Notes: generated from the letters alone by a model not told the origin. Positions 52,257 to 61,353 are shown, counted from the first letter of the stretch. The stretch: DNA of 64,000 bases from Methanoculleus thermophilus (GCF_001571405.1 NZ_BCNX01000003.1:294068-358067), one strand, 5' to 3'. Program-made: numbers and translations.

Positions 52257-53312
52257 TTACCCGGTTACAGGGCACGCGATTGCTTCCACGGGGATGATCG
52301 AGAGCGTGATCTGTTGCCCTCCTCTGATGACCGTCAGGGTTGCCGGTTTTTCGATGGGCCACGTGGCGAGGAAACGATGCAGTTCGTCCACGCATCCCAC
52401 ACTGGTCCCATTTATCGCCACGATCAGGTCGCCTGGCCGAAGTCCTGCCCGATCGGCGGGACCTGCCCTGTTCACCGAGACAACCTCGACCGCCTGGTTT
52501 TTAGTGAGCCCGAGCGCCGTGATGAGCGGTCGCGGGAGCGGCCGCGACTGGCCGGCGATGCCGAGATACCCACGCCGCACCCTGCCGTCGGCGACCAGCT
52601 GGGGGAGGACCCAGGTGGCGGTGTTGGATGGGATCGCAAAGCAGATGCTCTGGGCCATGGGGATGATGGCCGTGTTGATACCGATGACCCGGCCACGGGA
52701 GTCCACCAGCGGTCCGCCGGAGTTGCCGGGATTTAAGGGGGCCGTGTGCTGGATGATATTCTCGATCAGGCGGCCGTCTCTGCTCCGGAACGACCGCCCG
52801 AGAGCGCTCAGAACTCCCGTTGAGACGGTCGAATCAAAGCCGAGCGGGTTGCCGATGGCTATTGCGAGTTGACCGACGGAGAGTGATCCGGAGTCTCCGA
52901 ACGATGCATATGCAAGCCCCGTAGCATCGGCACGGAGCACAGCGAGATCGGTCACGGGATCGGCCCCAACCAGGCGTGCGGGAAGTGTGGCCCCATCCGA
53001 CGTACGGACCTCGATCCTCCCTGCCCCCTGAACCACATGGTTATTGGTCATGATGTAGCCTTCCGGTGCCACGACCACACCGGAGCCTGCTCCAATCCGC
53101 TCACCCCGCCGACCCTGAAGGCTCTTCCCCACGACCACACTCACAACCGCTGGCCCCACGGAATGAACGACCTGGATGACAGCCCGGGAGTAGGCATCAA
53201 GGAGGTCGGCGTCCGACTCTCCGGTATCGAGGGTTGCAGAGGACTGATGTGCCCTGGATACCGGTTGAGAATCTCCAACCTGCTGGAAGAGTTTGCAGTT
53301 TATTTTATCCAT
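52257..53312 (-). CDS. htrA: HtrA/DegP-like serine protease with PDZ domain
   Basis: The 351-residue protein has a trypsin-like domain with catalytic His in TNNHVVQG, Asp in VTDLAVLRA and Ser in NPGNSGGPLVDS, then a C-terminal PDZ domain (about 255-340: GPADRAGLRPGDLIVAING). No hydrophobic signal sequence or membrane segment is present from the ATG at 53312, so it appears cytoplasmic, unlike bacterial HtrA. The longer frame to 53567 adds a Pro-rich leader that is not family-like. It is divergent from the alpha/beta hydrolase gene. Confidence 0.88.
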   Translation of the reverse strand: MDKINCKLFQQVGDSQPVSRAHQSSATLDTGESDADLLDAYSRAVIQVVHSVGPAVVSVVVGKSLQGRRGERIGAGSGVVVAPEGYIMTNNHVVQGAGRIEVRTSDGATLPARLVGADPVTDLAVLRADATGLAYASFGDSGSLSVGQLAIAIGNPLGFDSTVSTGVLSALGRSFRSRDGRLIENIIQHTAPLNPGNSGGPLVDSRGRVIGINTAIIPMAQSICFAIPSNTATWVLPQLVADGRVRRGYLGIAGQSRPLPRPLITALGLTKNQAVEVVSVNRAGPADRAGLRPGDLIVAINGTSVGCVDELHRFLATWPIEKPATLTVIRGGQQITLSIIPVEAIACPVTG

Positions 53313-53491
53313 TGTATTATATAATTTAAATCTAATAGTAATGTACTTTCTGCACCGGTTGGCGAGATAACGCCGCGTATGATATGCAAAGCTCGCCCTC
53401 TCTTTTGAGTCACGCAGAAGCCCACCGGTCCGATCGTCTTCCTGGCCCTCCCCCGCAAAGGAGATATAGAGGACTGAGTCTACTGCCCACC

Positions 53492-54190
53492 ATGCTTGGG
53501 ACGGCGGCAATTGAAGTGGATGCAACAAGCATTGAGGTACACCCCACGGACATAAGGAGGGTGCCACAGGCCGACAAGGCTTATGATCTCGTTGAGATCG
53601 AGACCGACCGCGGGACGACCATCTGCCGTTACTGTGAAGCGGAGCAGGCCAGAAACGGCGTTGTCATGGTGGGTGGGGTCGGCGGCGGTTTTGACTCCCC
53701 TGCCCGGGGACTTTACCCGCGGCTGGCAAAGGACTTCCTGAACCACCGGATCAGCACACTTGGTGTGCGTTACCGGCATCCAACCGATCTCGTGGAGTCG
53801 ACTATCGATACGGTTCTTGGTATACGCTACCTCGAGAGCCAGGGTCTTTCGGCAATCGGGCTGATTGGGCACTCTTTTGGAGGAGCCGTGGCGATCCAGG
53901 CAGCGGCGAACAACCCGGCTGTCAGGGTTGTCGTCGCTATATCAACCCAGGCCGCCGGAACCGAACCGGTCGCGGACCTCGCCGGTCGTGCGGCGGTCCT
54001 CCTCCTTCACGGGAATGCCGATCCGGTTCTCCCTCCCCGTTATTCGGAGGATGTTTACCGGCGTGCACACGAGCCGAGACGATTGATTGTCTACGATGGA
54101 GCAGGGCATACGCTCGATGAGGTGGCCGAGAGCCTCTATGTCGAGGTGAAGGCGTGGATCCTCAAGCACCTGCCGGGAACACTTGTCTGA
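53492..54190 (+). CDS. alpha/beta hydrolase (dienelactone hydrolase-like)
   Basis: The 232-residue protein has GVVMVGGVGGGFDSPARG near the oxyanion loop, the nucleophile elbow GLIGHSFGGAVAIQ, Asp in LLHGNADPVLPPRYSE and His in YDGAGHTLDE. Substrates are unknown. The ATG at 53492 (MLGTAAIEV) is chosen. The 179-bp region between this gene and htrA is AT-rich at 53285-53345 and probably holds both promoters. Confidence 0.8.
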   Translation: MLGTAAIEVDATSIEVHPTDIRRVPQADKAYDLVEIETDRGTTICRYCEAEQARNGVVMVGGVGGGFDSPARGLYPRLAKDFLNHRISTLGVRYRHPTDLVESTIDTVLGIRYLESQGLSAIGLIGHSFGGAVAIQAAANNPAVRVVVAISTQAAGTEPVADLAGRAAVLLLHGNADPVLPPRYSEDVYRRAHEPRRLIVYDGAGHTLDEVAESLYVEVKAWILKHLPGTLV

Positions 54191-54198
54191 CCGGTCCT

Positions 54199-54903
54199 TC
54201 ACCCTGATGGGACGTGGAGTTCTACACCCCTCCCCTGCAGGTATCGCCGTACAGCACAAGGATCGTCGCTTGCAAAGCCATCGACGCCGAGCTGGAGCGC
54301 CTTGCCGATGGTCTCTTCATCGTTCAGTATCCAGGGGACGACGAGCAGCCCGGCACTGTGCGCCTGATCTACCACCTCTCGTGAAACCCGATCCCATCGC
54401 GGGAGGATAAGGTCTGCCTGCACCGAACGGGCAAGCCCGACAGGATCATCGATATTCTGTGAGTAGATCAGGCCCGCCTGCACTCCGGGAAAGAGCCTCT
54501 TTGCCATCGCGACGCTTTCAGGGTGGAACGAGACCAGGATGAGCCGCTCCGGCATCTGATCCATGAGCACTGAGGCAATGATGGCCTCTGTCCCGGGCTC
54601 CTTGATCTCCACGACAAGCCCTGTCTTTCCCCGAACGAGGCCGAGAACCTCTTGGAGTGTCGGGATCGTCTCACCCCGGCCTGCATCCAGCTTTTTTATC
54701 TCCTCGATGGTGTAACCTTTGATCGGTCCGGTCCCGTCGGTTGTCCGGTCGACCGTTGCGTCATGGATAACGATCGGGATACCGTCTTTTGTGAGGCGAA
54801 CGTCGACCTCGACGAGATCGGCGCATTCCATACCCCTCCGCAGGGCCCGCAAGGTATTCTCTGGCTCGACGCCCTTCGCGCCGCGGTGTCCGACGATGAG
54901 CAT
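54199..54903 (-). CDS. ugpQ: glycerophosphodiester phosphodiesterase
   Basis: The enzyme hydrolyses glycerophosphodiesters to an alcohol and glycerol phosphate. The 234-residue protein has GHRGAKGVEPENTL, VEVDVRLTKDGIPIVIHD (metal and catalytic residues) and the later VVEIKEPG and ASDDP. The ATG at 54903 (MLIVGHRGA) is the standard start; the longer frame adds an unlikely leader. In archaea, whose lipids are ether-linked, it probably processes headgroup-derived diesters. Confidence 0.9.
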   Translation of the reverse strand: MLIVGHRGAKGVEPENTLRALRRGMECADLVEVDVRLTKDGIPIVIHDATVDRTTDGTGPIKGYTIEEIKKLDAGRGETIPTLQEVLGLVRGKTGLVVEIKEPGTEAIIASVLMDQMPERLILVSFHPESVAMAKRLFPGVQAGLIYSQNIDDPVGLARSVQADLILPRWDRVSREVVDQAHSAGLLVVPWILNDEETIGKALQLGVDGFASDDPCAVRRYLQGRGVELHVPSG

Positions 54904-55065
54904 GCAGCGCCATGAATCCCGGAACCAGATATAGATGGCGGATCCCGGGAGCATCCATGTGGGTGGCATCGATACTGACTGCTATGGTTCATGCAGGATA
55001 GGATCGGACACTCAGTCTTTGGCGCGGTAGTTCGGATGGGCAATTCGCCCTCAAGTCAAAAAAGG

Positions 55066-55320
55066 TTATTTCCCCTGAATCCTCTGAATCTCGGACTTGA
55101 TGTCATCCGAGCTGTTGTACTGCTTGTCCTCGAACTGGTTCAACATATCAATGACGCCCTGGGATGCCCCGCTCTCCTTTGCCTGGGAGATAAGACTCTC
55201 CTTCGACGCAGGGAACTTGATCCTGGAAGAGAGCTGCTCGATGAGCCGTGGGTCAAGTCCCTGCAGAGCCCCGGCGGCCTTTGACATCCCGCCCATGGCA
55301 GATTCTTTCATACCTCTCAT
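55066..55320 (-). CDS. DUF2795 small helical protein
   Basis: The 84-residue, soluble, all-helical protein has LIEQLSSRIKFPASKESLIS and SGASQGVIDMLNQF, matching the DUF2795 signature (a short repeat of helices with a FP-A-S-K segment). Function is unknown. It is encoded alone between the GDPD gene and the binding-protein gene. Confidence 0.7.
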   Translation of the reverse strand: MRGMKESAMGGMSKAAGALQGLDPRLIEQLSSRIKFPASKESLISQAKESGASQGVIDMLNQFEDKQYNSSDDIKSEIQRIQGK

Positions 55321-55525
55321 ACGTTCTCACCACCAAATCCGCGCCCCCATTCAGGAGCGACTTATGAAGGAGGAGATGTGATAAATAGATATCGTCTATA
55401 AGCAGCAGGGCTGCCTGGAGGGCGATGAGAGGGGGCGCCACTTCACAACGGCTCTTTGTGTGACCAGGCCGTTATCGAGGGCCAAATCAAAAGGTTAATT
55501 TTACTTACCTATCTAACCCCTTTCC

Positions 55526-56311
55526 ATGAGATCGCATGGCATTCTGACGCTGCTCGTCTGTATCGTTGCAGTGCTGGCAGTAGCCGGTGCAGGGTGTACC
55601 GGCACGACTCAGGCCGGTGGAGATGAACTGAAGGATTCCTATATCGTCGGTATCGACGGTTCATACGCACCGTTCAGTTATGTTGACAAAGACGGCAACG
55701 CCCAGGGATTCGATGTCGATTCCATGAGATGGATCGCCGAGAAGAAGGGCATCAACGTGACGTTTAAGGCCATTGACTGGGACGCCATCATCCCGAGTCT
55801 CCAGGCAGGGAAGATCGATATGGTCTACGCGGGAATGACGATCACCCCCGAGAGGCTGGAGGCCGTCAACTTCAGCAACCCCTACTGGACGGTCAACCAG
55901 GATGTCGCAGTCCGTGAGGACTCGAACGTAACACTTGATGATGTCCTTGCAGGCAAGGCGGTCCTCGGAGCGCAGCGGGGATGCACCGCTGCAACCTGGA
56001 TCGAAAAGAACCTGATCGAGACAGGAAAGATGCCCGCAGCTAACCTGAAGCTCTACGTCGACACACCAGCTGCCGTCAGCGACCTTGAGATCGGTAGAAT
56101 CGACGCAGTCATGTACGACGACCTCTCCCTGGGATCCTATATTGAGGGCAAGCCGCTCAAGATCATCGGATCTGTCGAGACTAAGGAGCAGTTCGGTGTC
56201 GCTATCCGCAAGGAGGATACCGCTCTTCTTGAGTTCATGAACGAGGCACTTGCAGAACTGCAGGCCGATCCCTACTGGGAAGAACTCAAAGAGAAGTATA
56301 ACCTGAACTGA
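55526..56311 (+). CDS. amino-acid ABC transporter substrate-binding lipoprotein
   Basis: The 261-residue protein has a lipobox-like start (VLAVAGAGCTGTT, Cys near 24). The SBP_bac_3 fold follows: VGIDGSYAPFSYVDKDGNAQ, DIDMVYAGMTITPERLEAV and a DLEIGRIDAVMYDD hinge. It would capture polar amino acids outside the membrane. The only matching permease-ATPase set in the window is at 40.9-43.0 kb, 12.5 kb away; pairing is inference. A DMT-type gene follows with no clear separate promoter. Confidence 0.9.
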   Translation: MRSHGILTLLVCIVAVLAVAGAGCTGTTQAGGDELKDSYIVGIDGSYAPFSYVDKDGNAQGFDVDSMRWIAEKKGINVTFKAIDWDAIIPSLQAGKIDMVYAGMTITPERLEAVNFSNPYWTVNQDVAVREDSNVTLDDVLAGKAVLGAQRGCTAATWIEKNLIETGKMPAANLKLYVDTPAAVSDLEIGRIDAVMYDDLSLGSYIEGKPLKIIGSVETKEQFGVAIRKEDTALLEFMNEALAELQADPYWEELKEKYNLN

Positions 56312-56368
56312 TCGGGGACTACTTCTCTCCCTTTTTCACAACCTTCAACCTATCTGGAGGCCTTTCCT

Positions 56369-57493
56369 CTGTATCCACACAAACCTACCGAGATAGACCA
56401 TAGTGCGTCTACCCTGGCGCACTACCAGGTACCCGTCCTCTGTGCGCTCATAACGGCGGTCCTCATCGGCGGGAGCGCCCCGTTCACCAAACTCCTCCTC
56501 GGCGAGGCCGGGCCGCTCGCGCTCGCGGCGCTGGTCTCGCTCGGGAGCGGTTCGGGTGCCCTGCTCTTCTCCATCATCGGGGCAGCGGTGGGTACCCGGA
56601 GAAGTTACGTTGAGGCGCCGCCTGGAAAGGGCGATCTCCCCTGGCTTATCGGGGTAATGGTCCTTGGTGGATTCCTCGCTCCGGTAACCCTGATATTCAG
56701 CCTCCCGGGAACGCCGGCGGCGACGGCTGCGCTCCTCCTGAACTTCGAGGCCGTAGCAACGACGCTGATTGCCGCGACGATCTTTCGTGAGTGGGTGAGT
56801 CGCCGTGTCTGGATTGCGCTCGGGTTTATTACCACTGCATGCATCCTCCTGACCTGGGAGCCGACAGGCAGTCTCGGGCTATCCCTTTCGGCGCTTGGCA
56901 TCCTGCTCACATGCGTCTTCTGGGCAATCGACAACAACTTAGGGCAGCGACTCTCGGCAAAAGACCCTCTTCTCGTCATCTCCATAAAGGGAATCGGCGC
57001 CGGCGTCATCACACTCATCCTCGTACTTGTCACCGGGGAGCAGTTCCCGGATCCATCTACAATCGCTGCAGCCATGATCGTTGGGTTTCTCTGTTACGGC
57101 GGTTTAACGAGTATTCTCTTCCTCCTTGCTCTTCGCGGTATCGGCGCGGCACGGGCGGGGTCACTCCTTGCGATCTCCCCGTTCTTCGGCGTCATCTTCT
57201 CGCTCCTTCTCTTCGCGGAACTCCCCGCGGGGGCCTTCTATATCGCGTTGCCCATCATGGCGCTTGGTGCCTGGTTGCTGGTCTCTGAGAAGCATTCCCA
57301 TCCCCACCGGCACCCGGCGATCGTTCACGAGCACCGCCACCGCCATGACGACCTTCACCACGACCACGCTCACACGGCTGACGACCCTCCGCTCACGTCG
57401 ACCGGCGAGCACTCGCATATGCATGCCCATGATGAGATCGTCCACGAGCATCCGCACCAGCCCGATATCCACCATCGCCACTCCCATCGGTAG
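56369..57493 (+). CDS. EamA/DMT-family transporter with His-rich tail; probable CTG start
   Basis: The 374-residue protein has ten hydrophobic segments in two EamA halves and a C-terminal tail of about 65 residues with some 25 His (HSHPHRHP, HEHRHRHDD, HHDHAH). The frame from the binding-protein stop (56311) has no ATG, GTG or TTG until GTG 56588. That GTG would remove the first two helices (LCALITAVLIGGSAPFTKLL). A GGAGG at 56356-56360 is followed eight bases later by CTG 56369, which would restore the full protein. So either a non-canonical start or a mutated ATG is likely. The His tail suggests metal binding. Confidence 0.7.
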   Translation: MYPHKPTEIDHSASTLAHYQVPVLCALITAVLIGGSAPFTKLLLGEAGPLALAALVSLGSGSGALLFSIIGAAVGTRRSYVEAPPGKGDLPWLIGVMVLGGFLAPVTLIFSLPGTPAATAALLLNFEAVATTLIAATIFREWVSRRVWIALGFITTACILLTWEPTGSLGLSLSALGILLTCVFWAIDNNLGQRLSAKDPLLVISIKGIGAGVITLILVLVTGEQFPDPSTIAAAMIVGFLCYGGLTSILFLLALRGIGAARAGSLLAISPFFGVIFSLLLFAELPAGAFYIALPIMALGAWLLVSEKHSHPHRHPAIVHEHRHRHDDLHHDHAHTADDPPLTSTGEHSHMHAHDEIVHEHPHQPDIHHRHSHR

Positions 57494-57616
57494 GCCGGTG
57501 GTGGACGACTTTTACCTTTGTTCTTTTCATGTTACAGAGCTTGGACCTGGATAGACCTCTGTAACCTCTTGGTAGATATGATCGGGTTTATCATCTCAAT
57601 GATGGAGTGATTTTTC

Positions 57617-58546
57617 ATGCAGAAAATCATCCTTCTTCTCTTCGCTGGCGTGCTCCTCTCCGCCGGATGCCTCACCGCGAGTGAGCCCCCGAGAGAGGCA
57701 GGTATTGCGCTGATCACGCCGGCAGACCCGGCCCCCATCTTCGGCGGCCAGGCAACCATCAGCGAGATCGTCGGCCGGGAGATACCCGGAGTCCAGACCA
57801 ACTACAGCCTGGGATACGTTGTCATCCCACCGGGTAACGCAACGCCCCCACACCGGTTGCTCGGAAGCACCGAGGTAGTCCACGTGATCGGCGGGGTGGC
57901 AGAGATCTCCTGTAATAACGAGACGGTGATCATTCGCGAGGGAGAGACCGTACTCCTGCCGGAAGGGGCCCTGCAGTCGATAACCTCCATCGGGGAGACC
58001 GATCTTTCCTATCTCAGTGCAGTTCAGCCGCCCTTTACGGAGGAAATCGAGGTTCTGGTAGACGGACCTGACCCGTCAAACAAGATGACGGATGGTGCGC
58101 CGCTTGTCATCGCCGATCCCCGGGGAGGGATCGAGTGGGACCTTGAGTCGCAGGCGGCAGCTTACACCCTCTTAAACCCGGTGCTGATGAACGAGACAGT
58201 GATCCCGATCGCTTACAGCATTGCCTACGTGGAACTCCTGCCGGGCGGATATCTGGGCTTTGATGGAATCCGTGATTCATCCGATCTCCTCTACGTGATT
58301 GAGGGTGAGATTGAGGTCGCCACGCCCGATGGGGGGACGATCCGTATTCCAGCAGGGAGCGCTGCCTACATCCCCCCCAACGTGGTGAAGGAGACCCGGA
58401 ACACCGTAAACAAAACGACAGTGATCCTCTCGTTCATCGATCCGACGTGGACACCGGAAAAGACCGGCCTCTGGGGTTGGAAACCCTCCTTTTTTACGGC
58501 TGATTCCCGTCGTTCGGCCGGCCTATCCGCAGAGCATTGGCAATGA
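57617..58546 (+). CDS. bicupin lipoprotein
   Basis: The 309-residue protein has a lipobox signal (LLFAGVLLSAGCLTA, Cys18). Two cupin barrels follow: the first around 65-135 (VVIPPGNATPPHRLLGSTEVVHVIGG) and the second around 205-285 (VELLPGGYLGFDGIRDSSDLLYVIEG). The metal His/Glu set is incomplete, especially in the second barrel. It is extracytoplasmic; ligand unknown. It ends 53 bases inside the 3' end of the converging ZntA-type gene. Confidence 0.8.
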   Translation: MQKIILLLFAGVLLSAGCLTASEPPREAGIALITPADPAPIFGGQATISEIVGREIPGVQTNYSLGYVVIPPGNATPPHRLLGSTEVVHVIGGVAEISCNNETVIIREGETVLLPEGALQSITSIGETDLSYLSAVQPPFTEEIEVLVDGPDPSNKMTDGAPLVIADPRGGIEWDLESQAAAYTLLNPVLMNETVIPIAYSIAYVELLPGGYLGFDGIRDSSDLLYVIEGEIEVATPDGGTIRIPAGSAAYIPPNVVKETRNTVNKTTVILSFIDPTWTPEKTGLWGWKPSFFTADSRRSAGLSAEHWQ

Positions 58547-60434
58547 CCGCAAGCGAGAGCCCCATATCCCCGATTGCCACCGCCATCCAGAGGGTGGCCA
58601 GACCCGGGACGGCGAGTGCGGCGATGCCGAGTTTGACGACGAGTGCTGCTGTGACATTCTGCCGGATGACCGAGACGGTCTTCTTGGAGAGAGTTACGAG
58701 GTAGGCAATCCGGGATATGTCGTCCTCCATCACGACGATATCGGCTGCCTCGATCGCGACATCCGACCCTATGGCCCCCATCGCGACCCCGACATTCGCC
58801 CGGGCAAGCGCCGGCGCGTCGTTCACGCCATCACCGACCATCACCACGAGCCCGTAGCGTTCCATCAGCCGCTCGACCATTGTCACCTTCTCCTCGGGGA
58901 GGAGTCCGGCATGGCACTCGTCGATCCCGATGCGGCGGGCCACTGCACTCCCTACGCGCTCGTTGTCCCCGGTGAGCATCACCGTCCGGATATTGCGCGA
59001 CTTAAGTTCGGCCACCGTCTCTTGCGCATTCTCGCGGATCACGTCGGAGAGCGCGATGAGTCCGATGACCTGTGAGTCAGTGCCGGCGAGAACGACGGTC
59101 TTTCCTTCGTTCTCCAGCCGCTCGTAGGCAGTCCGCCAGAGCCCGCTCTCAAGCCCGGCAAAGAGCGCCTCGTTTCCGAGGAGGTAGTTCTCGCTGCCGA
59201 TCCTGCCCTGAACTCCTCTGCCGGTGATCGAGGCGAACTCCTCCACATCCCGGAGCGCGATGCCCTCCTCCACCGCCCGCCGCCGAACCGCTTCTGCGAT
59301 CGGGTGACCGGAACGGGACTCAAGCGACGCAGCGATCCTGAGTACCTCCCCCGCCGGCATCGCAAGACCGATCACATCGACCACCTCAAGCCTTCCGGTC
59401 GTGAGCGTCCCGGTTTTGTCGAAAACGACCACCTTTGCGTGTCCCACGGCCTCGAGGGAGTCCCTGCCCTTGATGAGCACCCCGTTACGCGCTGCAGTCG
59501 TGATCCCCGAGACCATCGAGACCGGGGTGGATATGGCAAGTGCGCAGGGACAGGCTATGACGAGGAGGATCAGCGCCCGGTAAAACGCCTCGATGAATGG
59601 GACACCGAAGGCGAGCGGGGGGATCACGACGAGGAGGGCGGCGAGGAGGATGATCGCCGGGGTGTAGTATCGTGAGAACCGCTCGATGAAGGCCTCGGTG
59701 GGGGAGGTGTGGGCCTGGGCTTCCGCGACCAGGGCCACGACCCGGGCAATCGTGCTCTCCTCTTCGGGCTTTGTCACCCGAACCTCGAGGTAGCCTTCCA
59801 CGTTCTGGGTCCCGGCGTAGACATCGTCCCCGACACCTTTTGCCACCGGGACGCTCTCTCCCGTGATCGCGGCCTGGTTGACCGAGGATACGCCGGCAAT
59901 GACAACGCCGTCGAGCGGGACGGTGTCGCCAGGTCTGACGATCGCGATCTCCCCGACTCCGACCTCGCCGACGGGGACGATCACCTCACCATCGCCCCGC
60001 CGGACCCGAGCGGTCTGCGGAGCGATCTCAAGGAGCGAGGCTATCGAGCGCTCCGCCCTCCCGGCAGCATACTCTTCCAGGAACTCGGCGATGGCGTAGA
60101 GATAGAGAACTGTCGCACCCTCGGCAGGATTGCCCGTCAGGAACGCACCTGCTGCTGCGATGGATATCAACACGGAGATGCTGAACTGGAGCCGGATCAG
60201 GGCAAGGAACCCGGACCTCAGGACCTCGTAACCGGAGATGATCGCGGCGGCGAGCAGCAGGATCGTGCCGATGAACGGGTACGGTGTGAAGTACTCAATA
60301 AATATGCCGAGAAGCAGAAGGGCGCCCGAGACCGCGAAGATCGTGATCTGGCGGCGGGTGATGGCCGGTCTGTGGATCTCGCAGACCCCGGCCCGGCAGC
60401 GTGGGCAGGATGGACACGCGTCATCCCCTGCCAT
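58494..60434 (-). CDS. zntA: ZntA-type P1B ATPase (Zn/Cd/Pb export)
   Basis: The 646-residue P-type ATPase has a Cys-rich N-terminus (CPSCPRCRAGVC), actuator motif AITGESVP, transmembrane site ACPCALAIS, FDKTGTLT and GDGVNDAPAL. CPC together with the final-helix Lys and Asp (VVKLGIAALAV and GDMGLSLAV) is typical of the P1B-2 zinc/cadmium/lead group. The Cys cluster replaces a full HMA domain. It converges on the cupin gene with a 53-base overlap of coding ends, unusual for a family with such conserved helices. Confidence 0.92.
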   Translation of the reverse strand: MAGDDACPSCPRCRAGVCEIHRPAITRRQITIFAVSGALLLLGIFIEYFTPYPFIGTILLLAAAIISGYEVLRSGFLALIRLQFSISVLISIAAAGAFLTGNPAEGATVLYLYAIAEFLEEYAAGRAERSIASLLEIAPQTARVRRGDGEVIVPVGEVGVGEIAIVRPGDTVPLDGVVIAGVSSVNQAAITGESVPVAKGVGDDVYAGTQNVEGYLEVRVTKPEEESTIARVVALVAEAQAHTSPTEAFIERFSRYYTPAIILLAALLVVIPPLAFGVPFIEAFYRALILLVIACPCALAISTPVSMVSGITTAARNGVLIKGRDSLEAVGHAKVVVFDKTGTLTTGRLEVVDVIGLAMPAGEVLRIAASLESRSGHPIAEAVRRRAVEEGIALRDVEEFASITGRGVQGRIGSENYLLGNEALFAGLESGLWRTAYERLENEGKTVVLAGTDSQVIGLIALSDVIRENAQETVAELKSRNIRTVMLTGDNERVGSAVARRIGIDECHAGLLPEEKVTMVERLMERYGLVVMVGDGVNDAPALARANVGVAMGAIGSDVAIEAADIVVMEDDISRIAYLVTLSKKTVSVIRQNVTAALVVKLGIAALAVPGLATLWMAVAIGDMGLSLAVIANALRIGRPNDGNQP

Positions 60435-60716
60435 GGTCTACCCCCGAATGCTCTTCGATCTTTTGGACGCGGGACTCCAGCATACTGCAGAGGTGTTGGG
60501 CAGCTCTGCATAAATATAGTGAGGACCTCATGTCCAGGCAATGCCTGGGTAAGTTTCACAGTAATTGACGTGAGAAATTCTCCTGCGGCACTGGCGAGAC
60601 TGCCCTAATTTGCATAATTGGATCCGATCGATCCCGGAATTAATGGTAATACCGCGATGAGGCCACTAGGTCCTGACATCGCTCCACTCTAATCAGAACT
60701 GCATGGATTTCAAGAA

Positions 60717-60726
60717 CATTTAAATA
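60717..60726 (+). promoter_or_regulatory. TATA box of the dehydrogenase remnant operon
   Basis: CATTTAAATA lies 55-64 bases before the ATG at 60781. The predicted transcript start (about 60747) falls inside the inverted repeat at 60741-60759. Confidence 0.5.
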
Positions 60727-60740
60727 GTAAAGTTCCTGGA

Positions 60741-60759
60741 ATACCCTGCATCAGGGTAT
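60741..60759 (+). promoter_or_regulatory. operator-like inverted repeat
   Basis: ATACCCTG-CAT-CAGGGTAT is a perfect palindrome with 8-bp arms. It overlaps the predicted transcription start, where a bound repressor would block initiation, or it would form a hairpin at the 5' end of the mRNA. Confidence 0.5.
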
Positions 60760-60780
60760 GGCTCTAGAGGAGACCGCCTT

Positions 60781-61353
60781 ATGATTCAGGGATCGATAGC
60801 GAGTTTATCTGTTTGCGTCGTCGGCCTTGGATACGTTGGCTACCCTCGCACTGTCGCGTTCTCGCAACATCTTCGAACAATTGGTGACCTCGATGTGAAC
60901 ATCCTGGCCGGCCGGGCGATCAACGACGCCATGCCCAAACACATCGCCGAGATCGCGATCAAGGAGCTGAACCGGGTCGGCAAGGTGATCCGGGATTCAA
61001 TAGTCCTCATCATGGGCCTGACCTACAAAGAGAACGTCCCCGATACAAGGGAGAGCCCGGCCGAGGAGGTGATCCACGAGCTCAAGGAGTTCGATATCGA
61101 TGTGTCCGGGTATGACCCCCTTCTCTCCCCGGCCGAGATCGAACAGTTCGGGGCAAAGCCAGTTGCGTCGCTCAAGGGGCTCGAGGATCCGGTGGACTGC
61201 ATCATTATCAATTCGCCGCACAGTGTCTTTGCGGGGCTGACGCTGGATGCGGTGCTCTCCATCTGTGATGGGAAGCCGATCATCGTGGACGTGACCGGGA
61301 TGCTCCGGAATAATGGTGGGGTGCGGGAGGAGTGTATGTATTGTACGTTGTGA
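60781..61353 (+). pseudogene. UDP-sugar dehydrogenase with internal deletion
   Basis: The first 25-30 residues match the NAD-binding start of nucleotide-sugar dehydrogenases (VCVVGLGYVGYPRTVAF). The sequence then passes directly to the C-terminal UDP-binding domain: ILAGRAINDAMPKHIAEIA, LIMGLTYKENVPDTRESPAE, IIINSPHSVF, VDVTGML. Intact enzymes (WecC/UGD type) have about 430 residues, this has 190; most of the Rossmann domain and the catalytic Cys domain are missing. The deletion kept the frame. It cannot be catalytically active. A good ribosome site (AGAGGAG, 8 bases before ATG) remains. Confidence 0.8.

Larger units (their letters stand above)
60435..60780. other. 346-bp intergenic region before the polysaccharide locus
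   Basis: The sequence becomes AT-rich from about 60600. It contains the promoter and inverted repeat described separately and no gene. Confidence 0.6.

Noticed and set aside
59709..60608. 299-codon plus-strand frame
   Set aside because: Antisense to the zinc-type ATPase gene and of biased composition.
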